DNA from: an uncultured Succinivibrio sp.
Lineage (GTDB): Bacteria; Pseudomonadota; Gammaproteobacteria; Enterobacterales; Succinivibrionaceae
Assembly: GCA_902772715.1 (NCBI GenBank)
Contig: CACYBT010000383.1
Span: 1 to 7,845 of the forward strand
DNA: 7,845 nt
Direction: 5' to 3'
Part shown: one piece after another, positions 1 to 6,458 of the stretch
How positions within the stretch are numbered: position 1 is the stretch's first letter
How the letters are laid out: each line of letters begins with the position of its first letter
Made by a program: the position numbers and the translations under genes
Notes under the pieces: model-generated
Seen by the model: only the letters and a program-made list of their open reading frames with translations
Database searches by the model: none
Told to the model about the DNA's origin: nothing

Positions 1-16
1 ACACTAACTCAAGCCG

Positions 17-87
17 CATATTAAGAAAATACTCTTTAATTTTGAGAATGAATTGTCTAATTCTCTTAAAAGGCTGTGAACAGTAAC
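17..87. repeat. 71-bp dispersed repeat, copy A (upstream of tig)
   Basis: This stretch aligns without gaps to 2152-2222, with 61 of 71 bases identical by my count. Both copies share the blocks TTTAATTTTGAGA and TTCTCTTAAAAGGC and end in AGTAAC. The GAGA...TCTC arms and the outer CTTT...AAAGG arms can form an imperfect hairpin. Copy B follows directly on a broken AAA-ATPase-like gene, so copy A may be the 3' flank of another member of that gene family lying left of the window; this is inference. Nothing else is recognisable before the tig promoter. Confidence 0.75.
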
Positions 88-116
88 CTCCAAGAAAATC
101 TGTAAGTTTTTTTTAT

Positions 117-145
117 TTGCTTAGTCTAAATTCAGTCTGTATAAT
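117..145 (+). promoter_or_regulatory. sigma70-type promoter for tig
   Basis: A perfect -10 hexamer TATAAT (140-145) lies 17 bp downstream of TTGCTT (117-122), which matches the first three bases of TTGACA. Transcription would begin near 152, leaving a leader of about 100 nt. That leader contains the small inverted repeat GTCAT-GA-ATGAC (211-222). The match is by eye only. Confidence 0.55.
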
Positions 146-251
146 GTCAAAGTTTAAAAACGTCTTAAGTACGTAGCGTTAAGTTAAAATTAGTCAAAAT
201 CAGATTATTCGTCATGAATGACCTTATTGCTGCACATAAACGAGGAATAAA

Positions 252-1580
252 ATGCAGGTTTCAACAGAGAAAAAAGATGGCTTAAAGCATGAGATTACTG
301 TAACTGTCCCACAGGAGGATGTAAAAAAGGCTAATGCTAAGTCAGTTCGCTATTTTGCTAAAAATGTAAAAATTGATGGTTTTCGAAAGGGGCATATCCC
401 AGACAGTATAGTTATACAGCGTTTTGGTGCTGATATTATTCAGGAGACTGTCAAGGATATTGTCGATACCACTTATAGTAAAGCCATTGAAGAGAGTGGT
501 CTTGATGTTGTAGGTCGTCCTCTTGTTTCTCTTGCAGACGAGGTAAATTTCGATTTAAATAAGGATTTTACCTATAAGCTGACTGTTGAGGTTGAGCCTG
601 TTTTGGAGTTCAAACCTTTGAATGAGTTAAAGGTGAAGAAGGTTGTGTCTTCTGTTACCGACGATGACGTCAGCAAGATGATTGAAAAATTACAGTTCAA
701 CGATGCTAAATGGCAGGTAGTGGACGATGCCGCTTTTGAAAAGGGCATGAAAGCCTCTATCAATTTTGTGGGGCGCTGTGATGGCATAGAATTTGAAGGC
801 GGTAAGGCTGACAATTTTGATCTTATCGAAGATGTGACTCCAATGATCCCAGGTTTTACCGAGCAGATTTTGAATCATAAGGCCAATGACAAATTCACTA
901 TCAAAGTCCAGTTCCCTAAGGATTATCATGCTCTGAATTTGGCCGGTAAAGATGCTGAATTTGATATTACTGTCAACAATGTGGCCAAAAGAGTGCTGCC
1001 AGAGGTAAATGCTGACTTTATAAGTAAATTCGGGATCAGAAATGGTGATATTGAGAGCTTCAGAAATGAACTGCGTGTCAATATGGAAAGAGAATTGTCA
1101 CGTAATTTACATGCTGTGAACAGTTCACGCCTGTTCGATGCCCTGATTGCCCAGTATGGTGAGTTTGATGTGCCTGATGTTGAGGTTAAAGGTTTTCTTA
1201 AAAAGCGTGTTGATGATGCCAGAAGTTCTTTTGTAGCCATGGGCTTAGATACTAAGTCTTTTGATGAGAACAGGTTTGCCAGTGCATACCATGATGCTGC
1301 CGTAAAAGATACTCGTATCGCCATTATTATGAGGGTTATCTATGATAAGTATGACATAAAAGAGGCTTCTGAGGAATACTTCAACAGACAGTTAGACCTG
1401 TATACCAGTGCTTATGAGAATCAAGAGGAAATCAAAAAGGAAATTATCAAAGATAAGAAGTCTCAACAGTATAAATCTTTAAAAGCAGCAGCCCTTGAGT
1501 ATGAGCTTTTAGATAAAATTATGCTTGAAGCCTGTGATGGTGAAGAACAGCAGAATTTCTATGATATTGTAAAAAAATAG
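252..1580 (+). CDS. tig: Trigger factor, ribosome-associated chaperone and peptidyl-prolyl isomerase
   Basis: Trigger factor binds beside the ribosomal exit tunnel and shields nascent chains as they emerge in the cytoplasm. The protein has 442 residues, against 432 in E. coli, and aligns to it along its whole length. The N-terminal ribosome-binding domain (about 1-115) carries the signature GFRKGHIP at 43-50. The FKBP-like PPIase domain (about 150-245) is recognisable by VGRCDGIEFEGGKA (173-186) and PMIPGF (197-202). The remainder, beginning VLPEVNADFISKFG (248-261), is the helical C-terminal chaperone domain with the NMERELSRN segment. The start is fixed by the family-typical MQVS N-terminus and a GAGGA ribosome site at 242-246, 5 nt upstream. 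A terminator follows directly, so tig appears to be transcribed separately from clpP. Nothing is truncated. The identification rests on extended similarity and is very secure. Confidence 0.98.
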   Translation: MQVSTEKKDGLKHEITVTVPQEDVKKANAKSVRYFAKNVKIDGFRKGHIPDSIVIQRFGADIIQETVKDIVDTTYSKAIEESGLDVVGRPLVSLADEVNFDLNKDFTYKLTVEVEPVLEFKPLNELKVKKVVSSVTDDDVSKMIEKLQFNDAKWQVVDDAAFEKGMKASINFVGRCDGIEFEGGKADNFDLIEDVTPMIPGFTEQILNHKANDKFTIKVQFPKDYHALNLAGKDAEFDITVNNVAKRVLPEVNADFISKFGIRNGDIESFRNELRVNMERELSRNLHAVNSSRLFDALIAQYGEFDVPDVEVKGFLKKRVDDARSSFVAMGLDTKSFDENRFASAYHDAAVKDTRIAIIMRVIYDKYDIKEASEEYFNRQLDLYTSAYENQEEIKKEIIKDKKSQQYKSLKAAALEYELLDKIMLEACDGEEQQNFYDIVKK

Positions 1581-1599
1581 CATATCGCTTTCATTGTAT

Positions 1600-1628
1600 A
1601 AAAGAGTCTAATTTTTAGGCTCTTTTTT
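1600..1628 (+). terminator. Intrinsic terminator of tig
   Basis: The arms 1600-1611 and 1615-1626 form a 12-bp stem (one G-T pair) closed by a TTT loop. It is followed by further T residues to 1628 and another T run at 1631-1636. It begins 19 bases after the tig stop codon. The A-rich 5' arm could also let it work on the opposite strand. Confidence 0.85.
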
Positions 1629-1772
1629 AGTTTTTTGTCAGTGGTTTTATGCTGTTATTTTGTTTTTTCACACTCTTTTAGAGTCAGGAGTAAACTGCTT
1701 TAGTTTACTAGATTTGATGTCTAAATATTGCCTTGTGTCCCTTACTTTGTTTGTAAAGATAATTTGTTACCA
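1629..1772. other. Non-coding spacer with two small inverted repeats
   Basis: No reading frame of note lies here. Two hairpin-like repeats stand close together: ACTC-TTTTA-GAGT (1672-1684) and AGTAAACT-GCTTT-AGTTTACT (1689-1709, a perfect 8-bp stem). Neither has a following T run, so neither looks like a terminator. They may be operators or debris of the accessory insert; the sequence does not decide. Confidence 0.4.
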
Positions 1773-1800
1773 TTTACTGTCTAGTTAACAAGTATATAAT
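1773..1800 (+). promoter_or_regulatory. Promoter candidate of the AAA-ATPase-like remnant
   Basis: TTTACT (1773-1778, four of six bases of TTGACA) and a perfect TATAAT (1795-1800) are separated by 16 bp. About 30 bases further on, TATGCTAGAAT (1829-1839) has the form of an extended -10 (TGnTAGAAT) and is a second possible start. The perfect palindrome AATAACGTTATT (1816-1827) lies between them and could be an operator. The remnant therefore kept its own expression signals although its coding region is broken. Confidence 0.45.
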
Positions 1801-1855
1801 CCCTCGATAATCTTCAATAACGTTATTCTATGCTAGAATAAACAAAAGGTTATGT

Positions 1856-2116
1856 ATGGAGAAGAATAAGGAGAAGGATTGATTGTTTCTTACTGGCAGT
1901 GAGAATGTTAGAATCATTATTGAAAAGAATGCCTATTATGTGGATAAGACTGCGTATTTAAAGACACTTTTCATGAGTTCTTATGAAGTAATGAATCCAC
2001 TCTTCATCCGTCCCCGCCGCTTTGGCAAGACTCTTAATATGGATATGATTATTGGTTTTGCCAAAAAGTCCTGTGAGATTCTCTCCCTTAGCAATCTTGC
2101 AGACAAAGAACATTAA
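1856..2116 (+). pseudogene. Broken AAA-ATPase-like gene (PF09820 / DUF1703 family), N-terminal remnant
   Basis: The readable part is NAYYVDKTAYLKTLF followed by FIRPRRFGKTLNMDM. This is the N-terminal signature of the AAA-ATPase-like family, in which RRFGKT serves as the Walker A loop and the full protein is about 500-600 residues, usually with a PD-(D/E)XK-type C-terminus. Here only 77 codons remain after a TTG at 1883, and no Walker B or C-terminal domain is visible. In the same frame, ATG at 1856 with an AAAGG site six bases upstream begins MEKNKEKD and hits TGA at 1880-1882. The original start was therefore probably 1856, and a sense codon (perhaps TGG) became a stop. After NMDMI the sequence leaves the family pattern; IGFAKKSCEI may be a C-terminal tail joined by an internal deletion (inference). 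A short product from TTG 1883 with AAGGAG at 1868-1873 cannot be excluded. It would lack an ATPase core. The biological role of the intact family is poorly defined. Confidence 0.8.
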
Positions 2117-2135
2117 CTACAGCCCCATTTTAAGA

Positions 2136-2157
2136 ATTATGCTGAGCTCAGCATAAT
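2136..2157. repeat. 22-bp perfect palindrome after the ATPase remnant
   Basis: The two 11-base arms, ATTATGCTGAG and its exact reverse complement, abut with no loop. The outer motif AGCATAAT occurs a third time at 2241-2248, so ATTATGCT at 2136 can also pair with that distant copy and enclose about 110 bp that include repeat copy B. No T run follows, so an intrinsic terminator is unlikely. A protein-binding site or a terminal repeat of a small mobile element are the alternatives. Confidence 0.7.
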
Positions 2158-2222
2158 AAGAAAATAGCCTTTAATTTTGAGACTAAATTGACTATTTCTC
2201 TTAAAAGGCCGTGAGTAGTAAC
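2152..2222. repeat. 71-bp dispersed repeat, copy B (upstream of clpP)
   Basis: This is the partner of 17-87 (61 of 71 bases identical, no gaps). Here the hairpin is better formed: AGCCTTT (2166-2172) can pair with AAAGGCC in the 3' part, and GAGA with TCTC. Copy B lies about 35 bp after the stop of the broken ATPase gene and about 160 bp before clpP. From 2223 to 2321 I see only AT-rich spacer with a long T run near 2268-2276. Confidence 0.75.
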
Positions 2223-2321
2223 GTTAATTTGTCTAAGGTGAGCATAATACGTTGCTATATAACTAAATTTTTTTTTATAATAATCTCTTTAAATTAAATT
2301 TTATAGATGTTTTCACCATGA

Positions 2322-2351
2322 TTTACTGCATTACGGTATAAGATGTATAAA
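2322..2351 (+). promoter_or_regulatory. Weak sigma70 promoter candidate for clpPX
   Basis: TTTACT (2322-2327) and TATAAA (2346-2351) are separated by 18 bp. TATAAG (2337-2342) overlaps the spacer as an alternative -10. The leader to the clpP start would be only about 25 nt. No convincing heat-shock promoter was found close to the gene. Confidence 0.3.
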
Positions 2352-2381
2352 GTCTGGTGATGAATTTTAAGGAAATGCATA

Positions 2382-3056
2382 ATGCTACATACTGATGCTC
2401 ATAATTTAGGATTTTCTGCTATGGAACAGAGAATAATTGATTCCTCCCTTGTTCCTATGGTAGTTGAACAGACAGCCCGTGGTGAAAGATCCTATGATAT
2501 TTTTTCAAGACTATTAAAAGATCGCGTGATTTTTCTTACCGGTGAAGTGGATGATCATCTGTCCGATCTAATTGTGGCTCAGATGCTTTTTTTAGAATCT
2601 GAAGATCCAGAGAAAGATATCTATCTTTATATCAATTCACCAGGTGGGGTGGTAACTGCAGGTATGGCGATATACGACACTATGCAGTACATAAAACCCG
2701 ATGTTTGCACTTTGTGTTTAGGACAAGCCTGCTCTATGGGTTCATTTTTGCTGGCGGGCGGAACTCCTAAAAAGAGATATGCTCTGCCGCATGCTCGAAT
2801 TATGATCCATCAGCCACTTGGCGGCTTTAAGGGACAGGTTACCGATATTATGATCCATGCCAATGAAATCAAGAGAGTAAAGGATACCTTAAACGGGATC
2901 CTGTCTAAGCATACCGGTAAGTCTTTGGAAGTGGTCACGGAAAATACTGAACGTGATAATTTTATGAGCGCTCAAGAGGCTCTTGATTTTGGAATTGTAG
3001 ATAGAGTAATCACCTCTCGTGATGAGATTGCCAAAGACGAAGATAAAAAAGATTAA
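2382..3056 (+). CDS. clpP: ATP-dependent Clp protease, proteolytic subunit ClpP
   Basis: ClpP is a serine peptidase that assembles as two stacked heptamers and degrades proteins threaded in by ClpX or ClpA. The catalytic triad is complete: Ser118 in GQACSMGSFLLAGG, His143 in MIHQPLGG and Asp192 in TERDNFMSAQEA. The oxyanion glycines lie in INSPGG (84-89). The protein has 224 residues (E. coli 207). It carries an N-terminal stretch seven residues longer than the E. coli propeptide and a charged C-terminal tail of about ten residues. By alignment with the E. coli cleavage site, the mature chain should begin near Ser22, just before LVPMVVEQ. The residue before the catalytic serine is Cys117, where E. 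coli has Ala. The ATG at 2382 is supported by AAGGA at 2369-2373. An ATG at 2375 is out of frame and stops after six codons. clpX follows after 15 bp, so the two should be co-transcribed. Confidence 0.98.
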   Translation: MLHTDAHNLGFSAMEQRIIDSSLVPMVVEQTARGERSYDIFSRLLKDRVIFLTGEVDDHLSDLIVAQMLFLESEDPEKDIYLYINSPGGVVTAGMAIYDTMQYIKPDVCTLCLGQACSMGSFLLAGGTPKKRYALPHARIMIHQPLGGFKGQVTDIMIHANEIKRVKDTLNGILSKHTGKSLEVVTENTERDNFMSAQEALDFGIVDRVITSRDEIAKDEDKKD

Positions 3057-3071
3057 CAGGAACTTAGTATT

Positions 3072-4328
3072 ATGTATGATAAACCTAAAAGTACCTGTCT
3101 CTTCTGTGGACAGGGAGCATCTGCGGAGCGTGCCTTAATCAAGGCTCACGGTACCTGTATCTGTTCAGACTGCATTACCAAATGCTATAAGATGCTTGAG
3201 CAGCGTGGCAAGACCGAGAAAAATAAGGCTCACGACATTGATTTGGACAATATTCCTACTCCACATGATATTGCCAAGCATTTAGACGAGTATGTGATTG
3301 GTCAGGAAAATGCAAAAAAAGTGCTTTCAGTTGCTGTTTACAATCACTATCAGCGCTTAAAGCACTGTAACTCTGATGTGGAACTTGGAAAATCGAATAT
3401 CCTTTTGGTTGGACCTACAGGGTCAGGCAAAACCCTTTTAGTGCAGACTCTGGCACGTTTCTTAAACGTACCTTTTGCCATTTCTGATGCTACAACCTTA
3501 ACAGAAGCCGGTTATGTTGGTGAAGATGTGGAAAATGTGATTGTACGTCTTTTGCAGAACTGTGATTTCGATGTGCAAAAAGCGCAGAAGGGCATTATTT
3601 ACATTGATGAAATTGATAAGATTGCCCGCAAGAGTGAGAATCCTTCCATTACGCGTGATGTCTCTGGCGAGGGAGTGCAGCAGGCCCTTTTAAAACTGGT
3701 GGAGGGTACTGTGGCTTCGGTTCCTCCTAACGGTGGCAGAAAGCATCCTCAGGAAAAAAATATTGAGGTTGATACCTCTCAGATCCTTTTTATTTGTGGC
3801 GGTGCTTTTGATGGTCTTGAAAAGATTGTGGAAAAGAGAATTTCCAAAAAATCAGGGATCGGTTTTGGCGCTGAGGTTCTTGGTGAAAAGGAAAAACCAA
3901 CATTATCTGACAAATATAAAAAGGTGGAACCTGATGATCTCGTTAAATTCGGTATTATTCCTGAATTTGTGGGTAGACTTCCTGTTATTACCGCACTCTC
4001 TGAGTTAAGTCATGACGATCTGATCAGGGTCTTAAGAGAGCCTAAAAATGCCATTTTGCGTCAGTATGAGGAAATGTTCCGTTTTGAGAATGTCAAACTT
4101 GAGTTTACCGCCGAAGCCTTAAATGCCATTGCTGATGCTGCCATCAAACGGCATACCGGTGCTCGAGGTCTGCGTTCGATTGTCGAGGGACTGCTGCTTA
4201 ACACGATGTTTGATATCCCTTCGGTTGCTGATGTGGAGAAAGTGGTAGTGGATAAAACTACTGTTGAAAATCATGAAGAGCCGCTGGTCATCAAAAAGGA
4301 ACAGTTTGAGATTGCCTCTAATTCCTAA
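3072..4328 (+). CDS. clpX: ATP-dependent Clp protease, ATP-binding subunit ClpX
   Basis: ClpX is the AAA+ unfoldase that recognises tagged substrates, unfolds them and feeds them into ClpP. The 418 residues carry every functional element of the family. The N-terminal zinc-binding domain has Cys9, Cys12, Cys31 and Cys34. Walker A is GPTGSGKT (114-121), pore loop 1 is GYVG (147-150) and Walker B is IIYIDEID (175-182). The pore-2 region is TRDVSGEG (194-201) and the RKH substrate loop is at 223-225. The IGF loop for docking on ClpP is at 263-265. The arginine finger lies in EFVGRLP (Arg302) and sensor 2 in GARGLRS (Arg366). The N-terminus is a few residues shorter than in E. coli, with only eight residues before the first cysteine. 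The ATG is preceded by AGGAA at 3058-3062. Nothing suggests loss of function. In most gammaproteobacteria lon comes next; here a terminator and an unrelated envelope gene follow. Confidence 0.98.
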   Translation: MYDKPKSTCLFCGQGASAERALIKAHGTCICSDCITKCYKMLEQRGKTEKNKAHDIDLDNIPTPHDIAKHLDEYVIGQENAKKVLSVAVYNHYQRLKHCNSDVELGKSNILLVGPTGSGKTLLVQTLARFLNVPFAISDATTLTEAGYVGEDVENVIVRLLQNCDFDVQKAQKGIIYIDEIDKIARKSENPSITRDVSGEGVQQALLKLVEGTVASVPPNGGRKHPQEKNIEVDTSQILFICGGAFDGLEKIVEKRISKKSGIGFGAEVLGEKEKPTLSDKYKKVEPDDLVKFGIIPEFVGRLPVITALSELSHDDLIRVLREPKNAILRQYEEMFRFENVKLEFTAEALNAIADAAIKRHTGARGLRSIVEGLLLNTMFDIPSVADVEKVVVDKTTVENHEEPLVIKKEQFEIASNS

Positions 4329-4337
4329 ATCTAATCT

Positions 4338-4373
4338 GTCCGTCAGTCCCTAGGATTTGACGGACTGTCTTTT
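4338..4373 (+). terminator. Terminator of clpPX
   Basis: GTCCGTCA (4338-4345) and its perfect complement TGACGGAC (4358-4365) form an 8-bp G+C-rich stem. An inner TCC-CTA-GGA can extend it. A short T stretch (4370-4373) follows after four bases. The T run is weak, but the position ten bases after the clpX stop supports a terminator. Confidence 0.7.
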
Positions 4374-4401
4374 CACTCTCCTTTTTCTGTCACCTTCAAT
4401 T

Positions 4402-4412
4402 TATGCTAAAAT
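4402..4412 (+). promoter_or_regulatory. Extended -10 promoter candidate of the envelope gene pair
   Basis: TATGCTAAAAT contains TGCTAAAAT, an extended -10 of the form TGnTAnaaT, 41 bases before the start of the transferase gene. The -35 region (about 4384-4390, TTTCTG or TTCTGT) is poor, as is common for extended -10 promoters. The same 11-base word with one change occurs before the ATPase remnant at 1829-1839. Confidence 0.4.
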
Positions 4413-4453
4413 GCTTTTGGTTTTTTAAGACTTTTTAAGCATAAGAGTACAGT

Positions 4454-6427
4454 ATGGCTTTTTTCAGTAAATTCAAACTTAATCGCAGTATTATGCCGAT
4501 CCTTTTTTTTATGGTCGTCTCCATACTGATTTTTACCTTATTTCGCACTGCTCTTGTGGTGTGGAAATATGCCGACTGCATGGATTATCTGACACATATC
4601 TACGTGTACGGTTTAAGATATGACATTTCCATAAATTTCACGCTCTTTGCTCCGGCTTTGCTTTTGACACTTGTCTTTGGCTTTATGAAGAGTACGCCTA
4701 AAGTAGTGCTTATCCTGCTTAAATATTATCTGGCACTGCTTCTGACCGTAGAGTTTTTTATTGAACTTACGACCATTCCTTTTATTTTAGAATATGGTGT
4801 GAGACCCAATAGGATCTATGTGGAGTATCTAAAATATCCAAAAGAAGTCTTCAGTATGCTTCTAAACGGACATATTATTGAAGCCATAGTGTGCCTGGTT
4901 CTAAGCGGAGTATTTTGGGTACTGATGCTAAAACTGTCGCGTTCTCTTTATGCAGGTTACCGCAATCTAAGTCCTAAACTTAATGCATTCGTACTGCTTT
5001 TGGTACTCTGTATTGTTCCTTTAGGTATTAGAGGTACGCTGTCATACAGACCGTTAAATCCATCGAATGCCAGTTTCTGCAATTCTCCACTGGCAAATAC
5101 CATTCCTCCTAACTCCACTTTTATGGCTTATTACTACTATAGAAATCTTGCCGATGATGTGGTGACTGAGGTGCAGATTTATGCTTTTGATACCCCCGAG
5201 AATGTTCTTTTAAACCTAAATGCACTCTCTATGCGTAAACTTCCGGAGCCTAGGGATGAGAGCTGTCCTATAAATCAGATCATTTCGCCTAAATATAAGC
5301 AGGATAAACCGCGAAATGTGGTCATTATTCTTGAGGAGAGCCTCGGAGCGCGCTATGTGGGCTCACTTCAGGGAGATCCCGTAGCCCCAAATCTTGATAA
5401 ACTAAAGGATGAAGGCTGGTGGTTTGAGAGAATGTATGCCACAGGACACCGCTCGGTACGAGGTATTGAGGCGGTTACTGCCGGTTTTCTTCCAGGTCCT
5501 CTTTCAAGTCAGGTTAAACTTGAGCATCCGCACGGACTTACAACCATTGCCAATATCTATAAAAAATTAGGATATGACACCTCTTTTATCTATGGGGGTG
5601 AGAGTCATTTTGACGATATGCGCACCTATTTTTTCAACAATGGCGTAGAGGAGGTCATTGAACAGAAGGACTTTGAAGATCCTGAATTTACCTCCTCGTG
5701 GGGAGTGTCTGATGAGGATGTGTTTAAACGGGCCAATACTTATTTTGTCGAGAAACAAAAGCAGCATAAACCTTTCTGCTCCTTGATATTTACCACTTCC
5801 TTTCATGATCCTTTTGATATTCCAAAAGGGAAGGTTTCCTTGCCTCAAAGTGTCAAAACCGACGATCCAAAACGTCTTACGGCTGCCATGTATGCTGATT
5901 ATGCCTTAGGAAAGTTTTTTGAGATGGCCAAAAAAGAGGACTATTACAAGAATACGGTGTTTCTGATTATTGCCGATCATGACTCACGTGTCCGTGCCCT
6001 AGATGCCTTTCCGTTTACGAATTATGCTATTCCGGCACTTATCTTAAGTCCTGATCTTAAACCTTTTTATGATAAAAGAGTGGTAAGTCAGATTGATATG
6101 CTGCCGACTCTGCTTTCTCTGACTGGAGTAAGCGGACAGATCCCTGTTGTGGGTCAGGATCTTACGCAGGAGCATATTGTAGAACGGGCTATTATTTCCT
6201 ATAACGAAATTTTCGGTTTTTATAAACCAGAGACTTTAAAAATATTGGCTCCGACATGGCTCACCGCCTATCCGGTGTTTGCGCATAACCGAGTAGGTGA
6301 GGCTCAAGTTCTTGATAAAAAAGACTGCGGACCTGAAATCAGTTATTTAAATACTTCCTTGGTAATTTACCAGCATGACTGGGCTCGCATGTCCTGTGTC
6401 AAAAATCTTAAGCAGAATGATAAGTAG
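4454..6427 (+). CDS. LTA synthase / MdoB family membrane-bound phospho-alcohol transferase
   Basis: Members of this alkaline-phosphatase/sulfatase-fold family sit in the inner membrane and move phosphoglycerol or phosphoethanolamine from a phospholipid onto a periplasmic acceptor. The 657 residues begin with five hydrophobic segments (about 13-37, 57-78, 83-112, 140-160, 177-194). A large extracytoplasmic catalytic domain runs from about 285. Likely metal ligands are Glu294/Glu295 in IILEESLG, His451 in TTSFHDPFDIP and Asp508-His509 in IIADHDSR. The motif ATGHRSVRGIEAVTAG (329-344) aligns with the nucleophile region. Many relatives have RTVRG there, so Ser334 would replace the usual threonine (inference from memory). 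The start is supported by AAGAG at 4443-4447. The substrate cannot be told: osmoregulated glucans, LPS core or another glycan are possible, and true lipoteichoic acid is unlikely in a Gram-negative. The next gene begins 31 bp on and is probably in the same transcript. Confidence 0.9.
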   Translation: MAFFSKFKLNRSIMPILFFMVVSILIFTLFRTALVVWKYADCMDYLTHIYVYGLRYDISINFTLFAPALLLTLVFGFMKSTPKVVLILLKYYLALLLTVEFFIELTTIPFILEYGVRPNRIYVEYLKYPKEVFSMLLNGHIIEAIVCLVLSGVFWVLMLKLSRSLYAGYRNLSPKLNAFVLLLVLCIVPLGIRGTLSYRPLNPSNASFCNSPLANTIPPNSTFMAYYYYRNLADDVVTEVQIYAFDTPENVLLNLNALSMRKLPEPRDESCPINQIISPKYKQDKPRNVVIILEESLGARYVGSLQGDPVAPNLDKLKDEGWWFERMYATGHRSVRGIEAVTAGFLPGPLSSQVKLEHPHGLTTIANIYKKLGYDTSFIYGGESHFDDMRTYFFNNGVEEVIEQKDFEDPEFTSSWGVSDEDVFKRANTYFVEKQKQHKPFCSLIFTTSFHDPFDIPKGKVSLPQSVKTDDPKRLTAAMYADYALGKFFEMAKKEDYYKNTVFLIIADHDSRVRALDAFPFTNYAIPALILSPDLKPFYDKRVVSQIDMLPTLLSLTGVSGQIPVVGQDLTQEHIVERAIISYNEIFGFYKPETLKILAPTWLTAYPVFAHNRVGEAQVLDKKDCGPEISYLNTSLVIYQHDWARMSCVKNLKQNDK

Positions 6428-6458
6428 CAATATTACTGTCACAACAAGAGGTTAAATC

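Noticed and set aside
926..1324. Minus-strand open frame of 132 codons inside tig
   Set aside because: It lies wholly within the well-supported tig gene, shows no family resemblance and is serine/leucine-rich as expected of an antisense shadow.
2123..2130. CCCCATTT, an exact match to the sigma32 heat-shock -10 consensus, upstream of clpP
   Set aside because: The only -35-like word, CTTGCAG at 2096-2102, is 20 bp away, longer than sigma32 spacing allows, and the site is about 250 bp from clpP. It may be chance, though heat control of clpP would be expected.
5567..5848. Minus-strand open frame of 93 codons inside the transferase gene
   Set aside because: It is a shadow of a conserved coding region, with no ribosome site or recognisable motif.
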